Shown here: positions 1 through 11,016 of the stretch, piece by piece
Numbering within the stretch: the stretch's first letter is position 1
Layout: every line of letters starts with the position of its first letter
NCBI GenBank assembly: GCA_941918925.1
Contig: OW799234.1
Location: 116,783,128-116,847,127, forward strand
DNA from: Phyto melanocephala
Taxonomy: Eukaryota > Arthropoda > Insecta > Diptera > Rhinophoridae
Direction: 5' to 3'
Length of the DNA: 64,000 bases
Notes under the pieces: generated by a model
Told to the model about the DNA's origin: nothing
The model's database searches: none
What the model saw: only the letters and a program-made list of their open reading frames with translations
Made by a program: the position numbers and the translations under genes

Positions 1-544
1 TCGCGCTATAAACAACTGAGACATGATGAATCCAGACCACACCAATAGAAACTGCATGAACGTATGTAGGTGCGAATACCAGTTAAGACAAAATTTTTTT
101 TTTATTTTCTTTTTTTTTATTTATTTAAGTTTTTTTTTAACATGCATAAACTCAATTTATAATTTAACAATGTATGTTTTTAAGCGGATAAAGTCATTAT
201 AAAGATAATGAAACATATATGGGCATTTCCATGTCTTCGTACGTGACATTTGTACTCCTATAAAGTCAAGTAATTTTTACAAAACAAAATAAGATCTTTA
301 GGTTCCATTCAAAGGGTACTTTATTTAAAAAAAAAATTAATTATATTCGAATCATTGTTGTCTTAAATATCCAGAAAAGTAAGAATATATCGTACGTGCC
401 ATAAAACGGAATTGATTTTGAGGTAAATATGGAAATATGAAAAAATCTACGAATCTTGAGAGGTATTTTTCTTAATTTCTTACACTAAACCAAATATTTT
501 TTCATTTAAAATCCACCATATTTAATTGAAAATAATCTTTTTTT
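1..544. other. AT-rich non-coding DNA
   Basis: No open frame with coding character is visible. Poly-T tracts occur near 90-140 and 541-554. The word TACGTGACA occurs at 240, and a variant (TACGTGCC) at 393; the same word recurs at 1167 and 1308 on the far side of the foldback repeat. Confidence 0.7.
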
Positions 545-854
545 TTTTTGTATTTAATTATTCGAGCCTAAGGTCATGCAACAGTTTTATTTTTTTTTAT
601 TTTCTTTTTATAAAAAAACAATATTAAACAATCTTTTATTTTCTTCAATATTTCGCTACTCCTTCGTGTAGCATCGTCAGGAAATATTTTTTTAACAAAA
701 CAAATTAACAATTAAAATTACAATATTTTCTTTTTCTATACTAATAATAAAAATTTTTAAAGACAAATATTTTTTTAACAAAACAAATTAACAATTAAAA
801 TTACAATATTTTCTTTTTCTATACTAATAATAAAAATTTTCAAAGACAAATTTG

Positions 855-890
<36 letters not shown>

Positions 891-1081
891 TTATTAGTAT
901 AGAAAAAGAAAATATTGTAAATTTAATTTTTTGTTAAAAAAATATTTCCTGAAGATGCTACACGAAGGAGTAGCGAAATATTGAAGAAAATAAAAGATTG
1001 TTTAATATTGTTTTTTATAAAAAGAAAATAAAAAAAATAAAACTGTTGCATGACCTTAGGCTCGAATAATTAAATACAAAA
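545..1081. repeat. Foldback (long inverted repeat) element, 537 bp
   Basis: Two arms of roughly 200 bp are reverse complements with few differences: the left arm runs from 545 to about 756 and the right arm from about 877 to 1081. Both contain the unit with CGAGCCTAAGGTCATGCAAC at the outer end and TAGCATC-TCAGGAA further in. The left arm carries an extra tandem copy of its inner 80 bp (about 683-762 and 763-845). The centre is a poly-A run. No protein is encoded. The structure is that of a foldback element or a MITE with long terminal inverted repeats; no target duplication is obvious because the ends sit in T/A runs. A diverged relative of the inner part occurs at about 63669-63740. Confidence 0.85.
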
Positions 1082-1671
1082 ATTGAAAAAAGAGGTCGAA
1101 TAAAGTATAGAATTATTATTGAAAATAAACTTTAAATGATTTTATAATAAATTCAATTTAATATTGTACGTGACAGATTTTTCTCTAATAGTATTCTTAG
1201 GTGATAAAATTTATATTATGTTAAGAAAAAAAGTTAAATTCTAAATTTGGTGCTCTTGAGACTGTTCAAATACGAATAACGGAGACAAATAATGATTTTG
1301 CACTACGTACGTGACATTAAAATAAAATCCTAGGGAAAACAAAAGAAAAAATCGCTAATTGGACTCTATATTTTCTTTTTGCTTATGGATCTAGTTAATT
1401 GTTGTTCTTACCTTAATTAATTTATTTTATATTTATTTTCACAATTTAGTCGCAAAAAAAAAATAGTTAATTGCAATTCTTTAAAATAAGTCAAAGAGAT
1501 AATCAGATTAAACTCTTATTATTGCTCTTCAAATAATTTAATAAGCTCTTAATACCTGCGCATAGTAAAATCTGAGTGTTTTTTTATCAGTGAACTTATG
1601 TATATTGAAAAACTTTCAAGAGTTTTTATTTTTACAGTCGTTGTTGACATATTCATGGAAATGTCCATATG
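1082..1671. other. AT-rich non-coding DNA
   Basis: No gene or repeat structure is recognised apart from TACGTGACA at 1167 and 1308. Confidence 0.6.
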
Positions 1672-1722
1672 TACATACGGTATATAAATTCGGCACGGAC
1701 GAATATAGCACTCTTTCTTGTT
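1672..1722 (+). mobile_element. Solo 3' end of a DINE-like element
   Basis: The segment has the conserved 3' terminus of the DINE-like family in this window: a GGTATAT-type word, the hairpin half-sites TTCGGCACGGACGAA (one arm base changed), then TATAGCACTCTTTCTTGTTT. Nothing to the left matches the body of the family, so this is a truncated relic. The minus-strand open frame over it (1549-1743) has no recognised domain and is treated as chance. Confidence 0.7.
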
Positions 1723-1820
1723 TCTTTTTTGAAATTCATCCATAAGTGCATAAGTAGTATGTATTTACAAAAATCTTTAAAATATTTAAACATAAACAAA
1801 AATTATAGGGAATTACAAAT

Positions 1821-2077
1821 GAGTAGGTGAGATGCAAAACTCGTTGGTTACATTTTAAAAAAAATTTTAGAAGCGCACATAATCAAGGTGCTGCTGGCGA
1901 AATGCAGCAATTTAGGGGATCGTTTTTGACCCTAAAATAACATGACATTCTTAGTTAAATATTTGACATTTGAAAAATCGAAAATTGAGGAAATATAAAA
2001 GAATAATGAATTAAAGTTTGAAGCGAAAAGAGTTTTTTTTAATTTTGTAACGAACGAGTTTTGCATCTCACCTACTC
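1821..2077. mobile_element. MITE with 31-bp terminal inverted repeats
   Basis: The outer 31 bp at 1821-1851 and 2047-2077 are inverted copies with one mismatch (GAGTAGGTGAGATGCAAAAC is the shared start). The element is 257 bp long and has no coding capacity. It is flanked by AAAT on both sides (1817-1820 and 2078-2081), a candidate 4-bp target duplication. The superfamily is not clear; the short flank duplication could be chance in AT-rich DNA. Confidence 0.8.
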
Positions 2078-2152
2078 AAATAATAAGTTAAAATTATCAA
2101 TAATAATAATAAACATTTACCGGCAAAAAATGAAAGACGCAAAACAAACCTT

Positions 2153-2239
2153 ATGTATGTATGTGTGTATTTATAGATGTATGTATTTATGTATGTGAAT
2201 ATATGTATGTATGAATGTATGTATGTAAGTATGTATGTT
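2153..2239. repeat. Imperfect (TATG)n microsatellite
   Basis: A run of TATG/TGTA tetranucleotides with interruptions; similar shorter tracts occur near 3365-3402, 8815-8832, 12783-12840 and 19005-19030. Confidence 0.85.
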
Positions 2240-3579
2240 AATTACAACATGTGTGTAATTGAGGGCTGAAGTATTTATGCAAATCAATATGTGGAAACAA
2301 ACAAGCGGTTTCAATGTAACAAGGGAATTTCATCATAACACACATACACAAAGAAAAAGGGGGGTTTTCACAATTCTAATTTATTATTCTCTTTTCGTAC
2401 TAAGAAAAAAAAATTTACTTTATTTAACCGTAAATATCGGGTAGTTTTTTGTTGTGAGTTTTCATTTTAATAATTTTTGTTGTTTTGAGGCAGATATACG
2501 CAACATAAAGCTGAATGAAAATTAACTGAATGTAATAGTGTTTTAGCATTGCATTTCTAATTCCTGTAGCTTATTAATGTATCGTTTTAGCCCATAAATA
2601 AACTTAATTTTATTAAATTCAATTATGTAAATCATGTACATATTTGTTAAAAAGTTCAGACAATGATCCAATGTTACCTTGGCGTAAGACCTTTTAGGAT
2701 AAGTTTTTAAACCAAAACAACGGGGAACTGTTAAGAGTACAGAGCTGTGAATTGAATGTTGCCGCTATTAGAAAACACCCGATAATATATTTTTATTTTC
2801 GTGTAAATATGAATGTACAAAGAAAAATTATGCTTAAATAGAACATATTGTGGACTCATTAATGCTTTAATGTTTGCTAAATGAAAACGAGAACAAAGAG
2901 TTCAAAAATAAACAACAATACAAAATAATACCATAATTTTGCATAATTTTTTGTGTAAATTTCTCACAAAAATACTCTCACAAAAATACGTTACAAAAAT
3001 AGAAGTGAGTGTAAAACGTTTAGGGTAAACTACCCTTTTAACGATGTATGTACGTACGTACGTACGTAGTTTTTAATACACCTGAAGATAACGAAAATAG
3101 CAAGTTAACTAATGTTGACTAACTAATGTATAGTAAAACTTTAAATGACTTTCAGTTAAACAATTTATTAAGACATTGTCGTTTTTATAATGAGTTATTT
3201 AAAAAAACTTGTATGTATTTAACATTTCTTTAATCACGTAATGGGACATGAAGGACCGCAAAAAAAATAGCTTTTTGAAAAAAGGATTAACCGCCAACAA
3301 AGCCAACTGCCGCTATTAGTATGGAATTTTTTCATATACAAAAACTTTAAATAGAATAAAACTAATGTATATATGTATGTATGCATTTATGTTTGTATGT
3401 ATACGTTCGCCGACCACATGCCCGAAATCCTATTTAAACCATAAGAGTTAAAAAAGCCAATGGATGGAAGATGGATATTAAAAATTTTTTTCTCTCTTAT
3501 TGTAAAAAAACACCCGTTATTAAGGATTTAAGATAATTCTTGTACATATAAAACTTTCTTTGCGTAACTGTCAACATTC
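2240..3579. other. AT-rich non-coding DNA
   Basis: No gene seen. A self-complementary TACG tract lies at 3051-3068. An AGGGTA-aac-TACCCT palindrome lies at 3022-3036. Confidence 0.6.
3051..3068. repeat. (TACG)n self-complementary microsatellite
   Basis: Four and a half TACG units; each unit is the reverse complement of a shifted copy, so the tract can form a hairpin. Confidence 0.8.
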
Positions 3580-4035
3580 ATTTCCAACCGGGGCATGTCT
3601 CTTTAGCTAGTATAAGGCTAAGGTGTATTGTCAGTACAGGGTAGAGAATAGAGGCCAACTCCTTTGGTTTTTTACAGCCATAATATTGAAGAGGCTAACA
3701 CTCTAGTCAGAGTGCATATTCGAGGCTGACAGACAGACATATCTGGTACTACTGGAATCAGTAAATCCTTAAAACTTGGTCTAGACTGGGTATTGGCGGT
3801 TGTGTTTACTCTAAAGCGGGCAAACAGACACAGATTGCTGATTCTTAACCTTTGTCGGACTTTTGGCCAAATACTCATTGATGTTTCTGGGATGCTGTTG
3901 CTGCCTCAACAGAAACTGAGAAATATGGTTTCTGCCTTCAACAGAAGTAGTTACTAAGTGAATTGTTCGGCTTCTTTCGGACCACAGATCCGATTCTGCA
4001 AATTGACGACAGAGGCGACCAAAACTTAACTAAAA
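3580..4035 (-). other. GC-elevated, coding-like relic of unknown identity
   Basis: Base composition rises clearly above the surroundings. On the minus strand a frame from about 4020 down to 3817 runs 67 codons without a stop (start of the reading: RLCRQFAESDLW), and an offset frame at 3672-3878 is also open. The combined reading is interrupted by stops, as in an old pseudogene. The composition (Arg, Gln, Ser, two Cys) is protein-like, but I recognise no domain. A decayed retrotransposon gag is one possibility; I cannot support it from motifs. Confidence 0.3.
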
Positions 4036-6336
4036 ATAGTCAGCTATCATGTTTGACAATAGAGCAGTTTGCATTCTCACTTTAAAATCACGTGTGCTGG
4101 CATTGCATTGACACACGCATGCACTTTGGCAGAACACAAAGTTTGTGTTGTTCTTTAGCATTTTGAGTGTGGTAAAATTATTAAAAAGATAACAAAAATT
4201 GAGAGCGGGCCTAGTTGTTAACATTTTCTATCGCAAATTTTGTTTACAACGTTCCATACTACTCACCAGAAATTTTGGCAATGCCTTCCTGTAAGCGTAA
4301 TAAGCATTTGCCTTTAATGACGTCCCTGTGACATGTACATAAACAAGTTTTACCTACACAAAGTTCTTTCTACCAATTTTATCATAATGGAACTATATTA
4401 AGAAGCACTTGCCACTAATCGAGAAATCAAAATGATTTGTACTCGTTTAATAGAATATTCGATTGCACGTTTAATAGAATTTTCGATTGCACGCAAGTGA
4501 TTTCATTTCAACTTTAACTTAAAATTGATGTTCTAGAGGAAAAGTCAAAATTTTTCTCTTCCATCATAGATGATTTTGTTTTACAAATAGATATCACAAT
4601 AATCTCCCGTTGATAAGTAAAATTTGTTTTTCTAAGGGAGCTGTTCGCTTTCACTTGTTAAACAAAAACTTTTATGATTTTCATTTCAAAAATTTATAGA
4701 TGCTTTTAGGACCAATAAATTTTGAAATTTTTTTTTATAACCAAAACTTCAATAAATCACTAAACATTTGATTATCCCAAACTTTAAAGGCACCCACTAA
4801 TACCAAGATTTACCTTCACTAGCATTTTCGATTTTATCAAAACCACTTTTTAAGCTTTTCTTTTTTCTTTCTTTAATAGTAGTTGCTGCGATGGTGTAAA
4901 TTGCACCTTAGTTTTATGTGGGTTTTGTCATTCATCACGTTTTAGACCATAATAACAAAGAAACAACAACGAAAAAAAAAACATTAATCAAAACAAATAA
5001 AAAATTAGGTCTGAAATGGATTAATTTTTTTTTGTTTTGGCTGTTTTAAAATTTAAAAACAGTTTCATTTGGTTAGTTTGAAGACTGTTGTAACTACATA
5101 ACAAACAAAATCGACAAAAAGTTTTTATCCAGCTAACGTGACCAGATGGTATTTTCTTTAAAAACGGGACCTGTTGGATTAAAATAAATGTTTTAGTTTA
5201 AAACGGCTTTTAGTTAGCTATAGAATGCTTATAATATCATAAACTTTAAAGTTAATCATTAATCAAACAGATTTAAATTAAACGTGTGTATAAAACTTAA
5301 AGCATGTTTGCATTAGGCAAATATTTGACGAAATAGAAAAAACCACTAAATTGTATTAGATTGTGCTTTAAAAAATATATGCTTTTAAATTAGAAATTTC
5401 TAAGTTAAAGCTAATTGATTATTAATTTATTGTAAAATATTTTTACAATAAAAATGCAAGTCTAATTTCTTCTTGTGTTATAAATGATTTGCTATGAATA
5501 TAGAAGAGCGTTTGTCTATTTGGTAATACCCAATACCCTAGTCGAAGATCGGTACAAAGGAGGGCATTGCGCAAAAAAAACTAATAATTGATATATTTAA
5601 GAAACCGATGGTTCAAGAGAAGATGAAAAATTTCTTTAAATTAACTTAGTGGATTTCAAAAGTTGCAACAGAGTGGAATATGCTCGACTGGGAGACCATT
5701 TTATTTAAATAATGTCTGATATCATAAACGCATTTTTGCAAAGCAATATTAAAATCCAATGCGTTTACAATGCAAAGTAAAACTTACAGGCAACACTGCT
5801 TTGTCTAGTAATTTATAATATATTTTTAAACGTCCATGAATGCATTAATGTTGTATCCTGTATTTTATTATTTACTCGTTGAAACCTTAAATAAAAATAC
5901 TGCGAAAATTCGACGACTATTGCAGATTGAAACGGGTTACACCGAAATAATGAACTTTCGGCATTACAGTATTTCTTTGCAAACTGCCTTCATAAAATCA
6001 GCCAATAATACAAATACAAAAGTACAAATACTGAAATACTACAAGAAATACAAAATACAAAAAAAATACAAAAATTGTACATTAAACAAGTACAGTTCTA
6101 TTACATTTTTATCATCCCTTTAATTTATTTAAAAATATATATATTTTTCTATTTTTTATTGCGTGGAATTTTTGATGTTTTGAACAAATCAAAGTTAAGT
6201 AAATAAAGACAAAACAGTTAATACGTGTATATCTAAATAGACCCTTTGTTAAGAAAAATCATGATTGTGAGTGGATATGCATTTTTGTTCACTTGCACAA
6301 AGTCAGTAACTTGCTAGTTTCGATTTAGAAAAAAGT
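4036..6336. other. AT-rich non-coding DNA
   Basis: No gene recognised. A 24-bp unit (CGTTTAATAGAATWTTCGATTG...) is duplicated in tandem at 4444-4493. The stretch 5836-6123 is open on the plus strand, but its codons follow AT-rich background and it has no recognisable domain. Confidence 0.6.
4444..4493. repeat. Tandem duplication of a 24-bp unit
   Basis: Two head-to-tail copies of about 24 bp differ by one base (A/T). Confidence 0.85.
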
Positions 6337-7495
6337 TTATTACAACCTTCAAACGACAGTATACTATGTGGAGTATATGTAGGTTTGTCATTCCGTGTGA
6401 AATTTTTACAATATTCATTTTAGACCCCTTAAAGTATATATTTTGTGAAAGCTTATGAACAGGGGAGTCGAATAAGCATTATCCGTCTGTATGTCCGTCT
6501 GTCTGAGTGTATGTTGAAATCAACTTTTTGAAGCCCCCCGACATTGCCGAGGCCCGTGTAAGGCAACAAAATGTCAGAAATATTTGGGAGCAGTTTGATG
6601 TTCGAAATCAGCGTAGTTGCTGTATAACTATTTGAGATATGAGCAGATAAACACGACTCCCTCTGTTTTTTCTCTTATTTTTACCACAAAAATAAAATTT
6701 CCCGGCTCTAGGATAATTTATTGAAACGGTTGTTACTATTTATAAATTTGGTATACCTCTGGAGAAACTCATGGACAAATTGGTTACTAATCGCTTAAGT
6801 TATAGGCAAAAAATATTTGAACAAATATATATATTTTTAAATATATCAAAAGCTTTTAAACTCCTAAATAATTTTTGAATATATCTAATTAAAAACCGTT
6901 ATCTCAGAACACTTCTAAGAAAAACTAACAAGTCGGTTTGAAACCAACTGCTTCGGTGTTTTTTCCTAAAATTTACAAACGAAAATGGATATTTTTCAGT
7001 TTCTATATAACCAAAATAGCCAATATAAGAATCAAATGAAAGTGCTTGAGTATTAAAATATAGTTAGATATGAAAAGCAAATAAATCAAGTTGGCGTCCT
7101 AGATTAAATGGCGAATATATGAGGCAAATATAGTAGTTACTTTGTCCCTTTTAACCCCCACAATATTAGTGTCAAAGAAAAACGCTCGACTAGTACAATG
7201 TAGTAGACTATAAAAAAGTGTAAAATCCAAGATGGAATCTGAAACAAAATGGCGGAGGGAATCTTTTTAACCCCAACAACATGGGTTTTAAATGACAGGG
7301 CTTGACTAGTAGAATTAGGTTAACTATGTAAGAATTCAAAATCAAAGAAGGCTTCGGAAATAATATAGAAAACACCGTATTACATTAAATCAAAAATCTA
7401 GGCTTAGCTACGAAGTGCCATTATACCTACCTACATGACGGTGAAGGGTATTATCAGATTCAGCACGGCCGAATATAACACTCTTACTTGTTTTT
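6337..7495 (+). mobile_element. DINE-like element, TATACCCTTCAC group, near full length
   Basis: The 5' end is degenerate (about 6337, matching TATACCCTTCAC loosely). It is followed by the group's hallmark blocks: 'tttgtcattccg', 'gacccc-taaagtatatatttt', 'gcttatgaacaggggagtcg', a CCGTCTGTCCGTCTGTC tract at about 6483-6505, and 'atgttgaaatcaactttttgaagcc'. The middle holds two diverged direct repeats of about 115 bp (near 7140 and 7255) with 'aatggcg' and 'actagta' words. The 3' end has GTGAAGGGTAT (the inverted copy of the 5' terminus), a CAGCACGGCCGAA hairpin remnant and CTCTTACTTGTTTTT. No transposase is encoded; such elements depend on Helentron Rep/helicase proteins supplied elsewhere (family knowledge). 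Confidence 0.8.
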
Positions 7496-9361
7496 AAATA
7501 TAAATTTTCTTTGTTTAACCGAGACTTATTCAAACTTCTTTTAACCAAAAAAAAACCAATTTAAGTGACGAAAACAAAATTTACCTCTATTTCAGTGTCT
7601 GGTCACGTTATGCATATTACAGCAAAGAAAACAAAAAACAATTTACGAAACAATTTTAATTGGTACAAACGAAGTCTGTTACAAACAACAAATGTTAAGG
7701 TGTTTATGATATTTTTTTTAACAAATTTTAGTTTAAATGTTATTTCAACTTAAATGTTTAAAAAAATAAAGATATTTTTGTTTTTCTTCATATATTTTCG
7801 AATGTTGAAATAAACAATTCAATTTTGTGGGAGGATTACGACAAAAAAATATTTCATTTAGTTACAATTTGGCTTAAAAGTGTTATGCAGAATTTTAGTT
7901 TTTTATCTAGATCTTTTATTTTTTCCTTCTTTGCTGACATAATTGTTTTTTATAGAGTCAAAAAAAACTTACTCTGGGGATTTGCAACTTGAATAGAAAG
8001 AAAAAAAAGTAAAAATATTGTTCTCGGCGATATCGAATCTTAGAAACCCTTCACTAACAACAATTTTTTAATTTTTTCTTTATTAAAATATGTACTCATT
8101 ACCAATAAAAAAAACTGCAAAACTCAACTCTACAACTCACAAGGACAATGAATACATATCGTTACCTAAAACAAGAAACGTTATAACTATCATTTTGATA
8201 TTTGCACAGTAGAAGCAAAAAAAAAAATTGTAAATTAAAAAATATAATTTTTTATGTAAATTTATTTGATAAAGTTGTTAATAATAATGTGGTTTTATAT
8301 AACACAGCGGAATTTATAAATAAAAAAGTAAATATTGATTTTGTTTTGCTAGATAAGTTTAAGTTAACGATATACACTCACTACTTCTTAGTGAGGTGGA
8401 GAGAAAAACATTCATAAAATATGGTTGCATTTATTTGGCACTAAAGTGGGCTCTTTGTTAAAACAGGCAGACAAACAGACTGCAATGTCTGTCCATCCGT
8501 CCCTCAATCGTTTCGTAGGTCGCTTAAGTTGTCGGTGATGTGCGTTTGAGATCGTTTACTTAAGGAAAAAAGAAAAAAAAGCTTAAGTAAACAAATGAAC
8601 ATTATAATCGTTTAAAATAAGAATAAATACAACAGTCATCAAACGCAATATTTCGTTTTAGAAAGCATTAACAACAGCAACAACCTTAGCAATGCCAACA
8701 ATGATTTTATCATGATTTTGTTTTTTGTTTTTTTTTTCATTTAGTTCAACACCTTTGTATGCAAAGTAGTTAAGCGTTCTTTTAATTTTATTTTATCACA
8801 CTTAAGTCCACATATGTACATACGTATGTATATGCCTTTGTGTATAATTGTTTACGTCTGTTTCAGTTTTTCTTTTTGAGTGCGTGTTGCACGTAGTTTT
8901 CTTGGGTGTTTGCTAATGTGTAATGGTTATTGGCGCAACTTTTTAATGTAAACACCACATGCTTACTTTTTGACTCAAGTAATTATTTGTCTCTTTATTT
9001 CATTTCTTGGAGTCTGTTTTATTTAGTTCACGAATAAAGTTCAAACTTTAGTGCTTAACAATGATTCACAGCGAAAAAAGCAAACAAAAAAGAATACAAT
9101 AAAACTGAAACTTTATTGGCGGCAAAACTTCCCTCTTCAAATATATTAAGGACATTCACGTAAGAGTAAAAATACGAAATTTTAATATTCTACACATCTT
9201 TTTTCTTTGTCTGAGGTAAATAAAATGCATAAAACTTGGTATATTGTACTGTAGCTGCCAAATTCGTATACACGTTTTGTAATCTTTTCATGTCATTTAT
9301 CTAAAATTGTGGATAAATAATTTCATCTCAGTTTGAAAGATGTTTGCATTTGGTTGTCTTC
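7496..9361. other. AT-rich non-coding DNA
   Basis: No gene recognised. A CTGTCCATCCGTCC word at about 8490 may be a scrap of a DINE-like element, but no end or second block supports it. Confidence 0.55.
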
Positions 9362-9529
9362 TTATACTTTACTAGTAAATGTACTTCTAGATGTGTTTTC
9401 TTGATGCCATATACTGCTGCCGGTGCCCATGAGCGTGGGAGATTCCATTTTCAGAGTCATGTTCTTACGATGATATTCTTCCACATGATTCTTTAAGTTT
9501 TGTTTAGTATAAGGAGATTTAAAACGAAT
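9362..9529 (-). CDS. Candidate terminal exon ending in half a C2H2 zinc finger
   Basis: On the minus strand, codons from 9529 to the TAA at 9364-9362 give 55 residues without interruption. The GC content is well above the surrounding DNA. Residues 7-22 read YTKQNLKNHVEEYHRK, which fits the second half of a C2H2 zinc finger (L-x2-H-x4-H). A hydrophilic tail follows (MESPTLMGTGSSIW). Immediately upstream is a plausible 3' splice site (ttttcggttag). There is no start codon before the finger and the Cys-x2-Cys half is missing, so an upstream exon would have to provide it. A position S-P-Y where a Cys-P-Y would be usual could instead mean decay. Alternative 3' exons encoding zinc fingers are known in BTB-ZF loci such as lola (knowledge of the family); a link here is inference only. 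Confidence 0.35.
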   Translation of the reverse strand: MRFKSPYTKQNLKNHVEEYHRKNMTLKMESPTLMGTGSSIWHQENTSRSTFTSKV

Positions 9530-10380
9530 CTAACCGAAAAATCGTCAATTTAAATTTTCTTCTACAAACTTATGAAACAAATTAGTTAAACCTTATCAAA
9601 GCCTCTTTATGAAGAAATGCTATCATAGTTTAGTTTGTCAATGCGAGCATAATTTTATTCTAAGTTTAATTGAAGATATATATTGATTATTTTCTGTCTA
9701 AACATATATTTGTAAAAAAAATAATAAAAACAAATGTTTTAAAATTTTTTCAAAAATATTCAAAAACTTGGACATTTTAGAAATATATTTATCATCAAAA
9801 ATTTCTTAAAATTAAATTAAGACGAGAACGCATTAAAAAGCCCCCGATAATAATAATGTAAGTGAATGGCCTTAATAAAATATATCTACACACACGCAGT
9901 CATTTGAAGTTTCTTACAGTGCAAAACTTCCTTTCGGAACTAAACAGGAAGTTTTTTTAATTGAAAGTTTTTTGTGTTCCTCTACCACTTAGTTGCATTT
10001 TACTTTAATACAATATTTTTTGATTTGAAAAAAATATGTATGTATATACAATAAGCACACAGACTATTATTTCAGCTTTTAAAACAGGTCATGAACACTA
10101 CTAAACTAAAACTAAATACAAAGCGTTTGTAAGCACGTCAACCTTTTTTCAAAAACAAAATAGAGTTTTTAGGGGAAATTTTGTAAAAAAAACTCAGCAG
10201 GTATTCCCGCATAGTAAGCCCACCACACTGAGAGAAATAAAAAAAATTAGAAAAGTATTGCTTAAATAGCATTTTTTTTTTATTTGACTCATGTACTATG
10301 ATTAACAATAGTGTGTTAACACTAGTATTTAAATTATGTTTTTTAAGAAAAAAATTTTTATATAAAAAAGTAAAAAAAAA
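9530..10380. other. AT-rich non-coding DNA
   Basis: No gene or repeat structure recognised; no upstream zinc-finger half is visible in the first 350 bp upstream of the candidate exon. Confidence 0.6.
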
Positions 10381-10448
10381 GTATTATTAGATTCGGCATG
10401 TACAACTATAGCACTGGTTATACTTGTACATGCCGAATCTAATAATAC
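10381..10448. repeat. Perfect hairpin with 25-bp arms
   Basis: Arms 10381-10405 and 10424-10448 are exact reverse complements around an 18-bp loop. The left arm plus loop looks like a DINE-like 3' end (AGATTCGGCA ... TATAGCACT). The right arm is the start of a minus-strand DINE-like body. Confidence 0.95.
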
Positions 10449-10650
10449 TATAATCTACTGGTAAAGCTCTTTTATTTGACACCAATATTGTGGGGGTTGA
10501 AGGTGATAAAGCCGTAATTGTTTTATTTGACCCACATATCCGCCGTTTTATTTTAGGTTCTAAGTTATGTATTCTACTGGACAAGTTATTTTATTTTATA
10601 CCCATATTAAACCTCTCGGTGGTAAAAAAAGCTGAAAACATAACTTTCCG
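10424..10650 (-). mobile_element. Truncated DINE-like element (internal direct repeats)
   Basis: Read on the minus strand, the segment matches the internal repeat units of the DINE-like copies at 7.1, 34.3 and 35.3 kb: 'ccaatattgtgggggtt' with 'tttgacaccaat', and 'ccgccgttttatttt'. Two units are present (about 10450-10515 and 10560-10620). The 5' half of the element is missing. Confidence 0.65.
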
Positions 10651-11016
10651 TTTGTAAATTTTTACGAAAAACAACTAATCTCTTATGTGTTGCTCATTAG
10701 CGTATCTAGACCATTCTATCAGGATGAAGTAATCACCAGAGAAAAATAACTTATAGACATGTAATATTAACTCAGTTTAAAATTTTTCTCTAGACCAGAA
10801 GAAATTTTTTTAAGATTTTGCCATTCCAGAAAAATTAGTAACTACGTCAATGTTTTAGCTAATTATATCTCAGTTAATTCTTCCAAATAATTATTTATGA
10901 ACTACGACATACAATGTGGTATTTCTAGTGTGTCCAAAAAGTATTTATAAGCTTGAGAAAATGATATACTTAATTAAAAAATATATATATATTTTTCCAA
11001 AAATCTTAAACCTATT
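10651..11016. other. AT-rich non-coding DNA
   Basis: No gene recognised. A lone GTGTGTCCAAAAAGTA word near 10928 resembles some mariner termini, but no partner was found. Confidence 0.5.

Noticed and set aside
8440..8560. Separate DINE-like copy
   Set aside because: Only one CTGTCCATCCGTCC word matches; no termini, hairpin or second block found.
10920..10950. Mariner terminus (GTGTGTCCAAAAAGTA)
   Set aside because: No inverted partner, no TA pair and no transposase remnant nearby.
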